Positions 1-6,690 are shown, counted from the first letter of the stretch. The stretch: DNA of 10,833 bases from an uncultured Eubacterium sp. (GCA_905233805.1 CAJOER010000034.1:1-10833); one strand, 5' to 3'. Notes: generated by a model from the letters alone, not told the origin. Program-made: numbers and translations.

Positions 1-1
1 G

Positions 2-412
2 GTTAAAGAGTTTGAAGACTGGGCTACGGATAAAAACAGAAAATACGGCGACTGTGAAATAGTTAAGACGAAATACGGCTATCATATTATGTACTTCGTT
101 GACCTTCAGCCCGATTATATTATGGATTGTATCACCGCAGTAAGCGTTGATATGGAAGACGAGTTTATTAAGTCTTTCAAGTGCAAGACCAATAACAGAG
201 TGGTTGAAAAAGTAAAGGAAGCCGATATTGCCAAGGTCAGAAAAGATATGAAGGCTAACGCCTCCGCTCAGTCCGCGGTCGACGGCGAAGCAGCTAATCT
301 TGTAACTCCCGAAGAGGAAGAAGCGGAAAATGCTGCCGAGGCCGGAGGAGAGGCTGACGGCGAAGAACTTGACGGCGAGGACATCGTCATCGAAGACGGA
401 GACGAAGAGTAA
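2..412 (+). CDS. Parvulin-type peptidyl-prolyl isomerase (PrsA/SurA-like), 3' end only
   Basis: The reading frame is open from the left edge of the window (first full codon at base 2) to a TAA at 410-412, so the start and most of the protein are missing. The first ~40 residues end in GYHIMYF, the closing strand of a parvulin (PPIC) domain. They match the same stretch of the next gene (DKNRK...GD...GYHIMYF in both), so the two genes are tandem paralogs. Parvulins of this type are extracytoplasmic foldases that assist secreted proteins. The C-terminus is unlike its neighbour: the last 34 residues contain 18 Asp/Glu and no Lys/Arg, forming a strongly acidic, probably disordered tail. The family call rests on the partial domain and on similarity to the downstream paralog; catalytic activity cannot be judged from this fragment. 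Confidence 0.8.
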   Translation, partial: VKEFEDWATDKNRKYGDCEIVKTKYGYHIMYFVDLQPDYIMDCITAVSVDMEDEFIKSFKCKTNNRVVEKVKEADIAKVRKDMKANASAQSAVDGEAANLVTPEEEEAENAAEAGGEADGEELDGEDIVIEDGDEE

Positions 413-415
413 AAC

Positions 416-431
416 TTCGGGCTTTCCCGAA
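416..431 (+). other. Short stem-loop between the two foldase genes
   Basis: TTCGGG (416-421) pairs with CCCGAA (426-431) around a CTTT loop, directly after the stop codon of the first foldase gene. No T-run follows, so it is not a convincing intrinsic terminator. It could be a 3'-end stabiliser or processing hairpin in a shared transcript. A 6-bp stem is weak evidence. Confidence 0.3.
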
Positions 432-462
432 CAGAATAAAAACCGTAAAAGGAATGATAGAT

Positions 463-2274
463 ATGGCTAAGGAAACAGAAAACAAAGTGAGCAGACTCGA
501 AGCAAAGCGCGAGGCTGCCGAAAACACTAAAAACGAAATCAATGAGAAAATCGAAGAATTAAGAGTTCAGATTCTCGAGGAAAAAGACGAAAAGACCAAA
601 AAGCAGCTCCGTAAGGAGAGGGAAGAACTTATCGAAAGAAGAAACGGTATTGTTATTACCGACGATAAGGTAAAAGTTCCCATGAAGAAGAGCAAAAAGA
701 GAATAATTGAGGCGTGCGTTGCAATAGTAATCGTTGTTGCACTTTTATGCACATACTTTGCAACAGGCTTTGTAAAGAAGGGCTTTATCAGCACCCTCGG
801 CTATCCTCAGAGAGCGTTTACAGGCCTTGTTCTTACCGATTCAAACGGTAAAAAGCACAATATCAAGGCTGTAACATATAACTATTACTATGCTACTGCA
901 TACAGCAATCTTGAACAGCAGCAGAGTTATCTCTCACAGCTTTCCGGACTTTCAGGAAGCAGCGCCTCTACCGATGAGGACAGCATCGATTTTGACAAGG
1001 CGCTTTCCGAGCAGGAAACCACCGATGACGACGGAAAGAAGACTACCTGGGACAAGAAGCTTGAAAAGCAGGTTCTTGACAGCATTAAAGAGCATTATGC
1101 GCTTTACTATGCCGCTGTTGAGGCAAACGACGGCAAAGAGCCCGAGATTACCGAAGAGCAGAAGAAAGAGATTGACGATACTCTGAAAGAAATCAAGGAA
1201 AACGCAAATAAGAACAGGTATTCTCTTGACGCATATCTTTCCCTTGCTGTTGCTTACGGCGTAAATTCCGAGGTGTTCAGACAGGAAGAAACCGTTAAGT
1301 ATATTGCCGATAATTATCAGGAAAACTATAAGTTCACCGACGAAGAATACGACAAGTATCTCAAAGACCACAAGGAAGACCTTATGGGCGTTGATATCAA
1401 GTATTTTGAAGCTACATCCGAAGACGATGCAAAGGCATTTGTTGCTGAACTTAAAGACGACGGTTCAAACTTCACCGAACTCGCTGCAAAGTATGCCGAG
1501 GACGACTGGGACAAGAAGGAAAACCTCAACGAGGATGCCGTTACATATTATAACCTTACAAAATCCAACCTTATCAATATGGGCGGCGCAATCGGCGTTC
1601 CCGATGATAATGAGGAAGGCGAAGACGACAACGCAGAGAAGGCTTATAAAGGTCTTGAATGGCTTTACTCCGATAAGAGAAAAGCAGGCGACAAGAAGAA
1701 CTATTCAACAACCGTTGTTTACGTAATCAAGCCCGCTTATCTCTATGAGGGTAACACCGTAAATGTACGCCACATTCTTATTCAGCCCGAAGAAAAGACC
1801 AAGAGCGACGAGGGAACCGAAACGACCGAAAATGTCGAGGCTTCCAAAGCGAGCGCAAAGCAGCTTAAAAAGGCTAAGGAAAAGGCTGACAAAGTTTACG
1901 AGGAATATAAGAAGGGCGCTAAGACAGCGGATTCCTTCGCAGAACTTGCCAAGAAATATTCCTCCGACGGAAACGCTACGTCGGGCGGACTTTACGAGGA
2001 TATTCCGACTAACCAGATGGTACCCGTATTCAACAACTGGTGCTACGATAAAAACCGCAAAGAGGGAGATACGGCTATCGTTCTTTCCGAATTCGGTTAT
2101 CACATTATGTACTTTGAAGGCAGAACCGATAACCCGGTATGGCATAAGCTTGCCGATTCCGTTCTCTCTGCCGACGAGTCCGACTCCTCGCTTAAAAGCA
2201 TTACCGAAAAGGCTAAGCTTAAGACTTCATTCCTCGGTTCACGTTATTTTGTAAAGGACGTAGACCTTAACTGA
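463..2274 (+). CDS. Membrane-anchored parvulin-like peptidyl-prolyl isomerase (PrsA/SurA-like)
   Basis: This is a 603-residue protein. I start it at ATG 463 because AAAAGGA (447-453) lies 9 bases upstream; the in-frame ATG at 454 abuts that ribosome binding site. Residues ~5-62 are a highly charged predicted coiled coil. A Lys-rich stretch (75-80) precedes one membrane segment (about 81-104), and the rest should lie outside the cell. There is no lipobox, unlike classical lipoprotein PrsA. Residues ~433-553 form a PPIC domain with the typical opening NVRHIL (His437) and closing GYHIMYF (His547), and SFAELAKKYSSDG between them. An earlier stretch (FTELAAKYAEDDW) resembles a degenerate second PPIC unit. 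The likely role is folding of exported proteins at the membrane. It is a tandem paralog of the upstream gene and probably shares its transcript. Confidence 0.85.
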   Translation: MAKETENKVSRLEAKREAAENTKNEINEKIEELRVQILEEKDEKTKKQLRKEREELIERRNGIVITDDKVKVPMKKSKKRIIEACVAIVIVVALLCTYFATGFVKKGFISTLGYPQRAFTGLVLTDSNGKKHNIKAVTYNYYYATAYSNLEQQQSYLSQLSGLSGSSASTDEDSIDFDKALSEQETTDDDGKKTTWDKKLEKQVLDSIKEHYALYYAAVEANDGKEPEITEEQKKEIDDTLKEIKENANKNRYSLDAYLSLAVAYGVNSEVFRQEETVKYIADNYQENYKFTDEEYDKYLKDHKEDLMGVDIKYFEATSEDDAKAFVAELKDDGSNFTELAAKYAEDDWDKKENLNEDAVTYYNLTKSNLINMGGAIGVPDDNEEGEDDNAEKAYKGLEWLYSDKRKAGDKKNYSTTVVYVIKPAYLYEGNTVNVRHILIQPEEKTKSDEGTETTENVEASKASAKQLKKAKEKADKVYEEYKKGAKTADSFAELAKKYSSDGNATSGGLYEDIPTNQMVPVFNNWCYDKNRKEGDTAIVLSEFGYHIMYFEGRTDNPVWHKLADSVLSADESDSSLKSITEKAKLKTSFLGSRYFVKDVDLN

Positions 2275-2285
2275 CATTTTTGACT

Positions 2286-2525
2286 ATGAGTAAAGAAACT
2301 TTTAAAGACGAGCTTGAAAAACTGAAAAACGAAAACGCAAGACTCCTTGCGGCGCTTGAAGACGCTGAGTATGAATGTGAAAGACTTGAAATAATCAATT
2401 CAAATCTTGAGCGCCAGCTCGGTGAGGCGAACCGCGAGCTCGAAAAGAATATAGAGATTCTTCAGGGCTTTAAAAGCGATATAGAAGGTCTTGTAAGCTC
2501 GTTTGAAAAAGTTAAGGACAAATAG
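2286..2525 (+). CDS. Small coiled-coil protein, unknown function
   Basis: A 79-residue acidic protein, almost entirely helical with heptad-like Leu/Ile spacing (for example LKNENARLLAALEDAEYE) from about residue 8 to 75. It has no membrane segment, no signal peptide and no Cys motif. The ATG at 2286 is 11 bases after the stop of the foldase gene; a TTG at 2280 is possible but less likely. I see no strong Shine-Dalgarno, so translation may be coupled to the upstream gene. It is the last gene before a strong terminator. In many Firmicutes the S4-domain gene rqcP/yabO lies just before yabP; this protein shows no S4-like sequence and is not that gene. I do not recognise a family. It could be a structural or adaptor coiled coil. 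Confidence 0.7.
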   Translation: MSKETFKDELEKLKNENARLLAALEDAEYECERLEIINSNLERQLGEANRELEKNIEILQGFKSDIEGLVSSFEKVKDK

Positions 2526-2530
2526 TTATT

Positions 2531-2571
2531 AACACCCCTGACTAAGCATAGTATTGTCAGGGGTGTTTTTT
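2531..2571 (+). terminator. Intrinsic terminator overlapping the yabP ribosome binding site
   Basis: AACACCCCTGAC (2531-2542) is perfectly complementary to GTCAGGGGTGTT (2556-2567), a 12-bp stem with a 13-base loop, followed by a run of six T (2566-2571). It closes the foldase/coiled-coil unit. The T-run ends directly at the ATG of yabP, and the right arm contains the yabP Shine-Dalgarno. Confidence 0.85.
2560..2565 (+). promoter_or_regulatory. yabP Shine-Dalgarno inside the terminator stem
   Basis: GGGGTG lies 6 bases before ATG 2572 and is the only plausible ribosome binding site for yabP. All six bases are paired in the hairpin of the preceding terminator. Any transcript reading through from upstream would therefore tend to hide this site. 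Confidence 0.6.
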
Positions 2572-2844
2572 ATGAACGAAGAATTTGACAGAGTAAAGCA
2601 TACCTTAAAACTTGAAAACAGGGAAATACTGGAACTGAGCGGTATAAAGGACGTAGAGGCGTTTAACGAGGACGAAATAACGGCAACGAGTTCTATGGGG
2701 GATATAATTATCAAGGGCAGCTCTCTTCACGTTGACGAGCTGAACCTTGAAACGGGCAACCTCAGAGTAAGCGGAAAGATAGGCGCCTTTATGTACAGCG
2801 ATAAACCTGCGGGCAAAGGCTTCTGGAACAAGGTGTTCTCATAG
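2572..2844 (+). CDS. yabP: Sporulation protein YabP
   Basis: A 90-residue protein with the YabP pattern: an N-terminal HTLKLENRE segment, then LSGIKDVEAFNEDEITATSS, then GDIIIKGSSLHVDELNLETG and a closing LRVSGKI. The length matches the family. YabP is a small sporulation protein; in Bacillus subtilis it is encoded with yabQ between the rqcP/yabO and divIC genes, and the same yabP-yabQ-divIC order is seen here. ATG 2572 fits the Shine-Dalgarno GGGGTG six bases upstream; an in-frame TTG at 2554 would put the start inside the terminator and is unlikely. Expression is probably sporulation-specific (sigma-E in B. subtilis), but I could identify only a weak candidate promoter. The stop codon overlaps the probable yabQ start. 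Confidence 0.9.
   Translation: MNEEFDRVKHTLKLENREILELSGIKDVEAFNEDEITATSSMGDIIIKGSSLHVDELNLETGNLRVSGKIGAFMYSDKPAGKGFWNKVFS
2830..2835 (+). promoter_or_regulatory. Shine-Dalgarno that decides the yabQ start
   Basis: AAGGTG lies inside the yabP 3' end, five bases before the ATA at 2841. It has no correctly spaced ATG, GTG or TTG downstream in any useful frame, so it supports initiation at that ATA, coupled to termination of yabP. Confidence 0.45.
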
Positions 2845-3209
2845 AGCAGGCAGCTTTTGCCTTTTCTTTCCTCGGACTTGCCTTCGGGATACTCTTCGAC
2901 TTTTTCACCGCTGTTGAAAAAGCCGTGAATAATAAGCCCTTTACGTTCGTTCTCGATTTTATTATGACCGTGTCCGCCTGCGTAGTTTACGGGTGTACTG
3001 TGATTGCTTATTCAAACGGGAATTTCAGGGGGATTTTCTTCTTCCTCGGCGTAGCCGTTTTTGTAATATATTGCCTTACTCTGCACCGGATACTTTTCCC
3101 CATATTTTGTGGAATACTTTTTCCTTTGCGTAAGATATTGAAAATTTGCTCAAAAAAATTAAAAAATAGTAAAAAAAGTTTAAAAAAGGTATTGCATTTT
3201 GGTAAATAA
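2841..3209 (+). CDS. yabQ: Spore cortex protein YabQ, probable AUA start
   Basis: From 2841 this gives 122 residues with at least three hydrophobic segments: about 4-20 (AFAFSFLGLAFGILFDFF), 33-53 and 59-85, then a Lys-rich cytoplasmic-type tail. The first segment followed by LFDFF, the topology and the position between yabP and divIC identify YabQ, a membrane protein needed for spore cortex formation in Bacillus. The frame is open only from 2805, and before GTG 2925 it contains no ATG, GTG or TTG. GTG 2925 would remove the first membrane segment. ATA 2841 overlaps the yabP stop (ATAG) and has AAGGTG five bases upstream, so I prefer it. CTG 2823 is possible but badly spaced. A base error in the assembly is the main alternative. 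The 3' end contains the upstream part of the divIC promoter. Confidence 0.75.
   Translation: MEQAAFAFSFLGLAFGILFDFFTAVEKAVNNKPFTFVLDFIMTVSACVVYGCTVIAYSNGNFRGIFFFLGVAVFVIYCLTLHRILFPIFCGILFPLRKILKICSKKLKNSKKSLKKVLHFGK
3152..3187 (+). promoter_or_regulatory. Phased A-tracts (possible UP element / bent DNA)
   Basis: Four A-tracts of 6-7 bases occur at 3152-3158, 3161-3166, 3171-3177 and 3182-3187, with centres about 8.5, 10.5 and 10.5 bases apart, close to one helical turn. They end five bases before the -35 of the divIC promoter. They also encode the Lys-rich end of YabQ, which could alone explain them. Confidence 0.45.
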
Positions 3210-3221
3210 ATATATTATAAT
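3192..3221 (+). promoter_or_regulatory. divIC promoter, sigma-A type
   Basis: A weak -35 (TTGCAT, 3192-3197) is followed after 18 bases by a perfect -10 (TATAAT, 3216-3221); a second TATAAT overlaps at 3221-3226. The -35 lies within the last codons of yabQ. This would let the division gene be expressed in growing cells independently of the sporulation genes upstream. Confidence 0.6.
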
Positions 3222-3265
3222 ATAATGGTCCCGACAGCACATATAACAATTTAGGAGATAGAGTA

Positions 3266-3571
3266 TTGAAAGCAAAGGTTAAACAACTTGACAGGAAAAC
3301 AATTGCAAAGTATCTTTCGATTTCTTTGTTTATTTTGGTTGCACTTTATTGCTCCGTTGTTCTTGTCGGTAACTATTCGGACATAAGCAAACTTAAGGCA
3401 CAGGCTGCCGACGCTAATGTCAGATATGAACAGCAGATTGACGAGAATGAAAAAATCAAAGCCGTTCTTAATTCAAAGAATAAAGACAGATATATTGAAA
3501 AGAAGGCGAGGGAAAAGGGCTACGCCAAAGACGGCGAGACTGTTTTCTACGACATTTCGTCAAGCAAGTAA
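3266..3571 (+). CDS. divIC: Septum formation initiator, DivIC/FtsB family
   Basis: A 101-residue bitopic membrane protein: a basic N-terminal cytoplasmic part (1-14), one membrane segment (about 15-34, YLSISLFILVALYCSVVLVG), a predicted extracellular coiled coil (37-75) and the family's C-terminal pattern REKGYAKDGETVFYDI. DivIC works with FtsL and DivIB in the divisome to activate septal wall synthesis. The length is typical for the family. The start is TTG 3266, supported by AGGAG (3253-3257) eight bases upstream; there is no ATG near the N-terminus. It follows yabQ, as in other Firmicutes, and appears to be a single-gene unit between its own promoter and terminator. Confidence 0.88.
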   Translation: MKAKVKQLDRKTIAKYLSISLFILVALYCSVVLVGNYSDISKLKAQAADANVRYEQQIDENEKIKAVLNSKNKDRYIEKKAREKGYAKDGETVFYDISSSK

Positions 3572-3584
3572 ATAAAAGATATAT

Positions 3585-3610
3585 GGGCGAACACGGTTCG
3601 TCCGTTTTTT
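3585..3610 (+). terminator. Terminator after divIC
   Basis: GGGCGAAC (3585-3592) pairs with GTTCGTCC (3596-3603), eight pairs including one G-T, with a three-base loop ACG, followed by six T (3605-3610). It lies 13 bases after the divIC stop and just before the ribosome binding site of the next gene. Confidence 0.8.
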
Positions 3611-3625
3611 GTATGAGGATTATTT

Positions 3626-4741
3626 ATGCATATTAATATGGTCGCGCCCTGCCTTATGGGCGTTGAGGGCTTGGTTTCCGACGAGCTGAAATTCATGGGT
3701 GCCGAAAATGTTGCGGCAGAGAATGCGAGGGTGTTTTTTGAAGGTGATGAAAACATACTTGCAAGAGCGAATATCTGCTCCCGCTTTTCCGAAAGAATAC
3801 TTATTTCCCTCGGCAGGTTCAGCGCCCGTACCTTTGAGGAGCTTTTTCAGGGCGTCAAAGCTCTGCCGTGGAGCGATTATATAGGGGTAAGGGATACCTT
3901 TCCCGTTAAAGGTTTTTCGCTCGGCAGCGCTCTGCATTCCGTTCCCGACTGTCAGAAGATAGTTAAAAAGGCTGTTGTCGAAAGTCTTAAAGAAAGCTAC
4001 GGCGTAACCTGGTTTGAAGAAACGGGACCCGTTCATCAGATTCAGTTTTCAATTATGAAAGACGAAGTTTGCATTATGCTTGACACCTCGGGCACGGGGC
4101 TTCATAAAAGAGGTTACCGCCCCGTCGGTAATGAAGCCCCGATACGCGAAACCCTTGCCGCGGCTATGTGCTGTCTTTCAAAACTGCGCCATTACCATAC
4201 TATGTACGACCCCTTCTGCGGAAGCGGTACGGTTGCGATTGAGGGCGCGCTGCTTGCGAATAATATCGCCCCCTCTGTGAACAGAGGTTTTGAGGCTGAG
4301 CGCTGGGGACTCTTTGACGGTGCTGTATGGAAAAACGAAAGGGAAAGAGCGGGCGCTCTTGTTAAAACGGATACCGATTTTATTGCTTTTGCAAGCGATA
4401 TTGACCCGCGGGCAGCCGAACTTACCGAGGCTAACGCAAAACGCGCGGGAGTCGGGAACTTTATAAAAACAAAGGTCGCCGATATTAAAGACTTTTCGCC
4501 GGTCACCGAAAGGGGAACGCTTATAACCAATCCCCCTTACGGCGAGCGAATGCTCGATATAAAAGAAGCTCAGAAAATCTATACTGTAATGGGCGAAAAG
4601 TTCACGGCGAAAAAAGGCTGGTCTTACGGGATTATTTCCCCCGACGAGCAGTTTGAAAAGTTTTTCAGCCGTAAGGCGGATAAACGCAGGAAACTCTATA
4701 ACGGAATGATAAAATGCCAGTATTATATGTATTTCAGGTGA
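3626..4741 (+). CDS. THUMP-domain class I SAM-dependent RNA methyltransferase (RlmL/YpsC family)
   Basis: A 371-residue cytosolic enzyme that should transfer a methyl group from S-adenosylmethionine to a guanine N2 in RNA; the E. coli relative RlmL modifies 23S rRNA G2445. Residues ~1-60 are the N-terminal ferredoxin-like part, ~60-155 the THUMP RNA-binding region, ending near LDTSGTGLHKRGYR (the usual transition in this family), and ~160-371 the catalytic Rossmann fold. The SAM-binding motif I is DPFCGSGT at 195-202 and the catalytic NPPY is at 302-305, followed by GERM. The length fits YpsC-like single-methyltransferase members, not the two-domain RlmL/RlmK fusion. ATG 3626 has GAGG seven bases upstream; ATG 3638 is a weaker alternative. 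The exact RNA target is not shown by the sequence. The 3' end lies 4 bases before the next gene, so the two are probably cotranscribed. Confidence 0.9.
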   Translation: MHINMVAPCLMGVEGLVSDELKFMGAENVAAENARVFFEGDENILARANICSRFSERILISLGRFSARTFEELFQGVKALPWSDYIGVRDTFPVKGFSLGSALHSVPDCQKIVKKAVVESLKESYGVTWFEETGPVHQIQFSIMKDEVCIMLDTSGTGLHKRGYRPVGNEAPIRETLAAAMCCLSKLRHYHTMYDPFCGSGTVAIEGALLANNIAPSVNRGFEAERWGLFDGAVWKNERERAGALVKTDTDFIAFASDIDPRAAELTEANAKRAGVGNFIKTKVADIKDFSPVTERGTLITNPPYGERMLDIKEAQKIYTVMGEKFTAKKGWSYGIISPDEQFEKFFSRKADKRRKLYNGMIKCQYYMYFR

Positions 4742-4745
4742 TTGT

Positions 4746-6632
4746 ATGAAAAAAACAGCATCTATTTTATTATCGATTATACTTATGCTGTCGCTTTTGG
4801 CGGGCAGCTCTGTTTGCGCGTATGCAGGCGAGCTTGCGCCCGTATATGTGGGAACATATGTTGACGGCAAAAACGAAAAGGTAACGAATAAAACGGTATA
4901 TGTCAATAAGGCGCTTCTTGCCGAAGTTGATGATATGGCGGATTATATCTTCGTTAATAATTATAACGAGTTGCTGCTCTCTCTTCGCGACGAGTTTATA
5001 AACAGAAGCGAATCCGTTAAATACATAATGCCGTACGATAAAAAAGAGTGCGATAAAACCAAAGTTTCTTATGCGCTCAGAAAATGCCGTTCCGAGGCTC
5101 TTGCCGAGGATGCAAGGGCCGGGGATTACCTTTTCCTTGACGGTACTCATAAATCCGATTACGACTGGTATATAACAACAATAGGTAAAAAGGAATTTTC
5201 TGTAATTGAATATACAATGGAACACAGGTCAACCGTCGAAAAGGAAGAATATGTAGCGGAAAAAGTAAAAGAAATTCTTCCGACTGTTATCGGCGATACG
5301 GATTATGAAACCATTAAAAACATCCACGATTATATCTGTGAAAGCGTAACTTACGATTATATAAATAAGGGTAAGGATGTTCCTGAAAAACAGCTCGTTC
5401 ATTCCGCTATGATGCTTCACCGAGTTGTGTGCGGCGGCTATGCAACTTTCTTTTACCGTCTTGCAAAAGAGGCGGGATTTAAAGTCAGAATCATAGTCTG
5501 CGAGGCGTTGAATCATGCGTGGAACCTCATTGAGCTTGACGGAAAATGGTATTATGTCGACTGTACTCGCGACGATGTTGACGACGCGGTTGATTCCGAT
5601 AATTCAACCGTAACAAATCAGGATACCCAATATACGGATTTTCTTAAGGGTTCAGCCGATTTTGAAAATCATAACGATCCTGACGAATACTACGTAGGCA
5701 ATACAAACGATAAAATGTCCTCGTTCACCGTGGACGAGAGCCGTTACGTATTCAATAACAGCTGTAAAGAAAACGGTCAGGAACATGAGTTTGAAGAAAT
5801 AGGAACGGAGTATCCTTCCTGTGCTGATAATCACTGTACTGTTTACAGATGTAAAAACTGTAATGAAACCAAGCGTGAGCTGACTCAGCCGGGCGAGCAC
5901 ACTGAAACGGTTAACGACGTTTTCCCTGCGGGATGTGAATATAACGGAGCAACTCAGTTCACTTATTGCTCGGCGTGTAACAAAATACTTGAAAAAAGAA
6001 CTCCCGTTCCGAAAACGGGACACAGTCCGGTTGACAAGTCGGTGAAAGCGGGCTTCGGAGCGACCGGTACGGTTTATGTCGAATGCGAAAACTGTCAGGA
6101 AGTGTTTGAAAACGAAACGGTGTGTGCCGTAAACGAAGCGGCGCTTTCAAAACTGACTTATTACTATAACGGCAAAAACAAAAAGCCCGCGGTAACAGTT
6201 ACAACTTCCGACGGCAGCGTACTCGATAAATCAAGTTACACTGTCAAGTATCCGAAAGACCTTAAAAAGCCCGGAAAGCATAAGGTAAAAGTTGAACTTA
6301 TCGGCAGATACACCGGCAGTACAACTTTAACTTACAGAATTAAACTAAGACCTTCTTACATTAAAAAATATAAGTTTACCAAGAATTCCGTAAAGCTTAC
6401 TTATAAAAAAGCGAAGAGCGTAACGGGATATCAGATTCAGCGTGCCGACGATAAAAAGTTCAAAAAGCACTCTAAAAAAATTAAGGTAAAAGGCGCGCGC
6501 AAGACTTCTAAAACCATAACTAAACTTAAATCCAAGAAGAAATACTATTTCAGGGTAAGAACTTATAAAAAGATAGGGAAGAAGACTTACTACAGCGCGT
6601 GGAGCAGCAGAGTCTGCATAAAAACGTCATAA
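4746..6632 (+). CDS. Secreted transglutaminase-like protein with CxxC modules and C-terminal beta domains
   Basis: A 628-residue protein with a clear signal peptide (KK then a hydrophobic core, cleavage near AYA/GE at ~27). Residues ~175-280 form a transglutaminase-like papain fold with a complete triad: Cys229 in VCGGYA, His257 in NHAWN and Asp272 in YYVDCT. In secreted bacteria-type members this domain may act as a peptidase or crosslinking enzyme; the substrate is unknown. Residues ~359-450 carry repeated CxxC modules (C369/C372, C408/C411, C447/C450, with GEH or GH between), resembling repeats in Clostridia surface proteins. Next come an Ig-like beta domain (~470-535, YYYNGKNKKPAV) and a fibronectin-III-like domain (~540-628) rich in Lys. 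No LPxTG or membrane anchor is seen; the basic tail could bind the wall. Start ATG 4746 follows AGGTG (4736-4740) overlapping the end of the upstream gene. Confidence 0.85.
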   Translation: MKKTASILLSIILMLSLLAGSSVCAYAGELAPVYVGTYVDGKNEKVTNKTVYVNKALLAEVDDMADYIFVNNYNELLLSLRDEFINRSESVKYIMPYDKKECDKTKVSYALRKCRSEALAEDARAGDYLFLDGTHKSDYDWYITTIGKKEFSVIEYTMEHRSTVEKEEYVAEKVKEILPTVIGDTDYETIKNIHDYICESVTYDYINKGKDVPEKQLVHSAMMLHRVVCGGYATFFYRLAKEAGFKVRIIVCEALNHAWNLIELDGKWYYVDCTRDDVDDAVDSDNSTVTNQDTQYTDFLKGSADFENHNDPDEYYVGNTNDKMSSFTVDESRYVFNNSCKENGQEHEFEEIGTEYPSCADNHCTVYRCKNCNETKRELTQPGEHTETVNDVFPAGCEYNGATQFTYCSACNKILEKRTPVPKTGHSPVDKSVKAGFGATGTVYVECENCQEVFENETVCAVNEAALSKLTYYYNGKNKKPAVTVTTSDGSVLDKSSYTVKYPKDLKKPGKHKVKVELIGRYTGSTTLTYRIKLRPSYIKKYKFTKNSVKLTYKKAKSVTGYQIQRADDKKFKKHSKKIKVKGARKTSKTITKLKSKKKYYFRVRTYKKIGKKTYYSAWSSRVCIKTS

Positions 6633-6690
6633 AATATGCGCTTAACAATGTATAATAATTATATATAATACTATATTTCAAAAAAGGGTA

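Noticed and set aside
952..1371. Minus-strand open frame opposite the second foldase gene
   Set aside because: Low-complexity hydrophobic product from the complement of Glu/Lys-rich codons; no start signal or family match.
2845..2925. A yabP-yabQ fusion made by ribosomal frameshifting
   Set aside because: There is no slippery run near the yabP stop, and the product would place YabQ's membrane segment after a complete soluble YabP; coupled reinitiation is simpler.
2925..3209. yabQ starting at GTG 2925
   Set aside because: It would delete the first membrane segment, which is clearly coding and YabQ-like, and no convincing Shine-Dalgarno precedes it.
3141..3230. AT-rich stretch as a replication origin or attachment site
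   Set aside because: No DnaA boxes, direct repeats or integrase gene are present; the stretch is explained by Lys codons plus a promoter.
4178..4906. A 242-codon minus-strand open frame across the methyltransferase gene and the next gene
   Set aside because: It is antisense to two genes with clear domains, and its product shows no recognisable motif.
6633..6690. Possible terminator after the transglutaminase gene
   Set aside because: The stretch is AT-rich with alternating TATA-like bases, but I could find no GC-bearing stem followed by a T-run.
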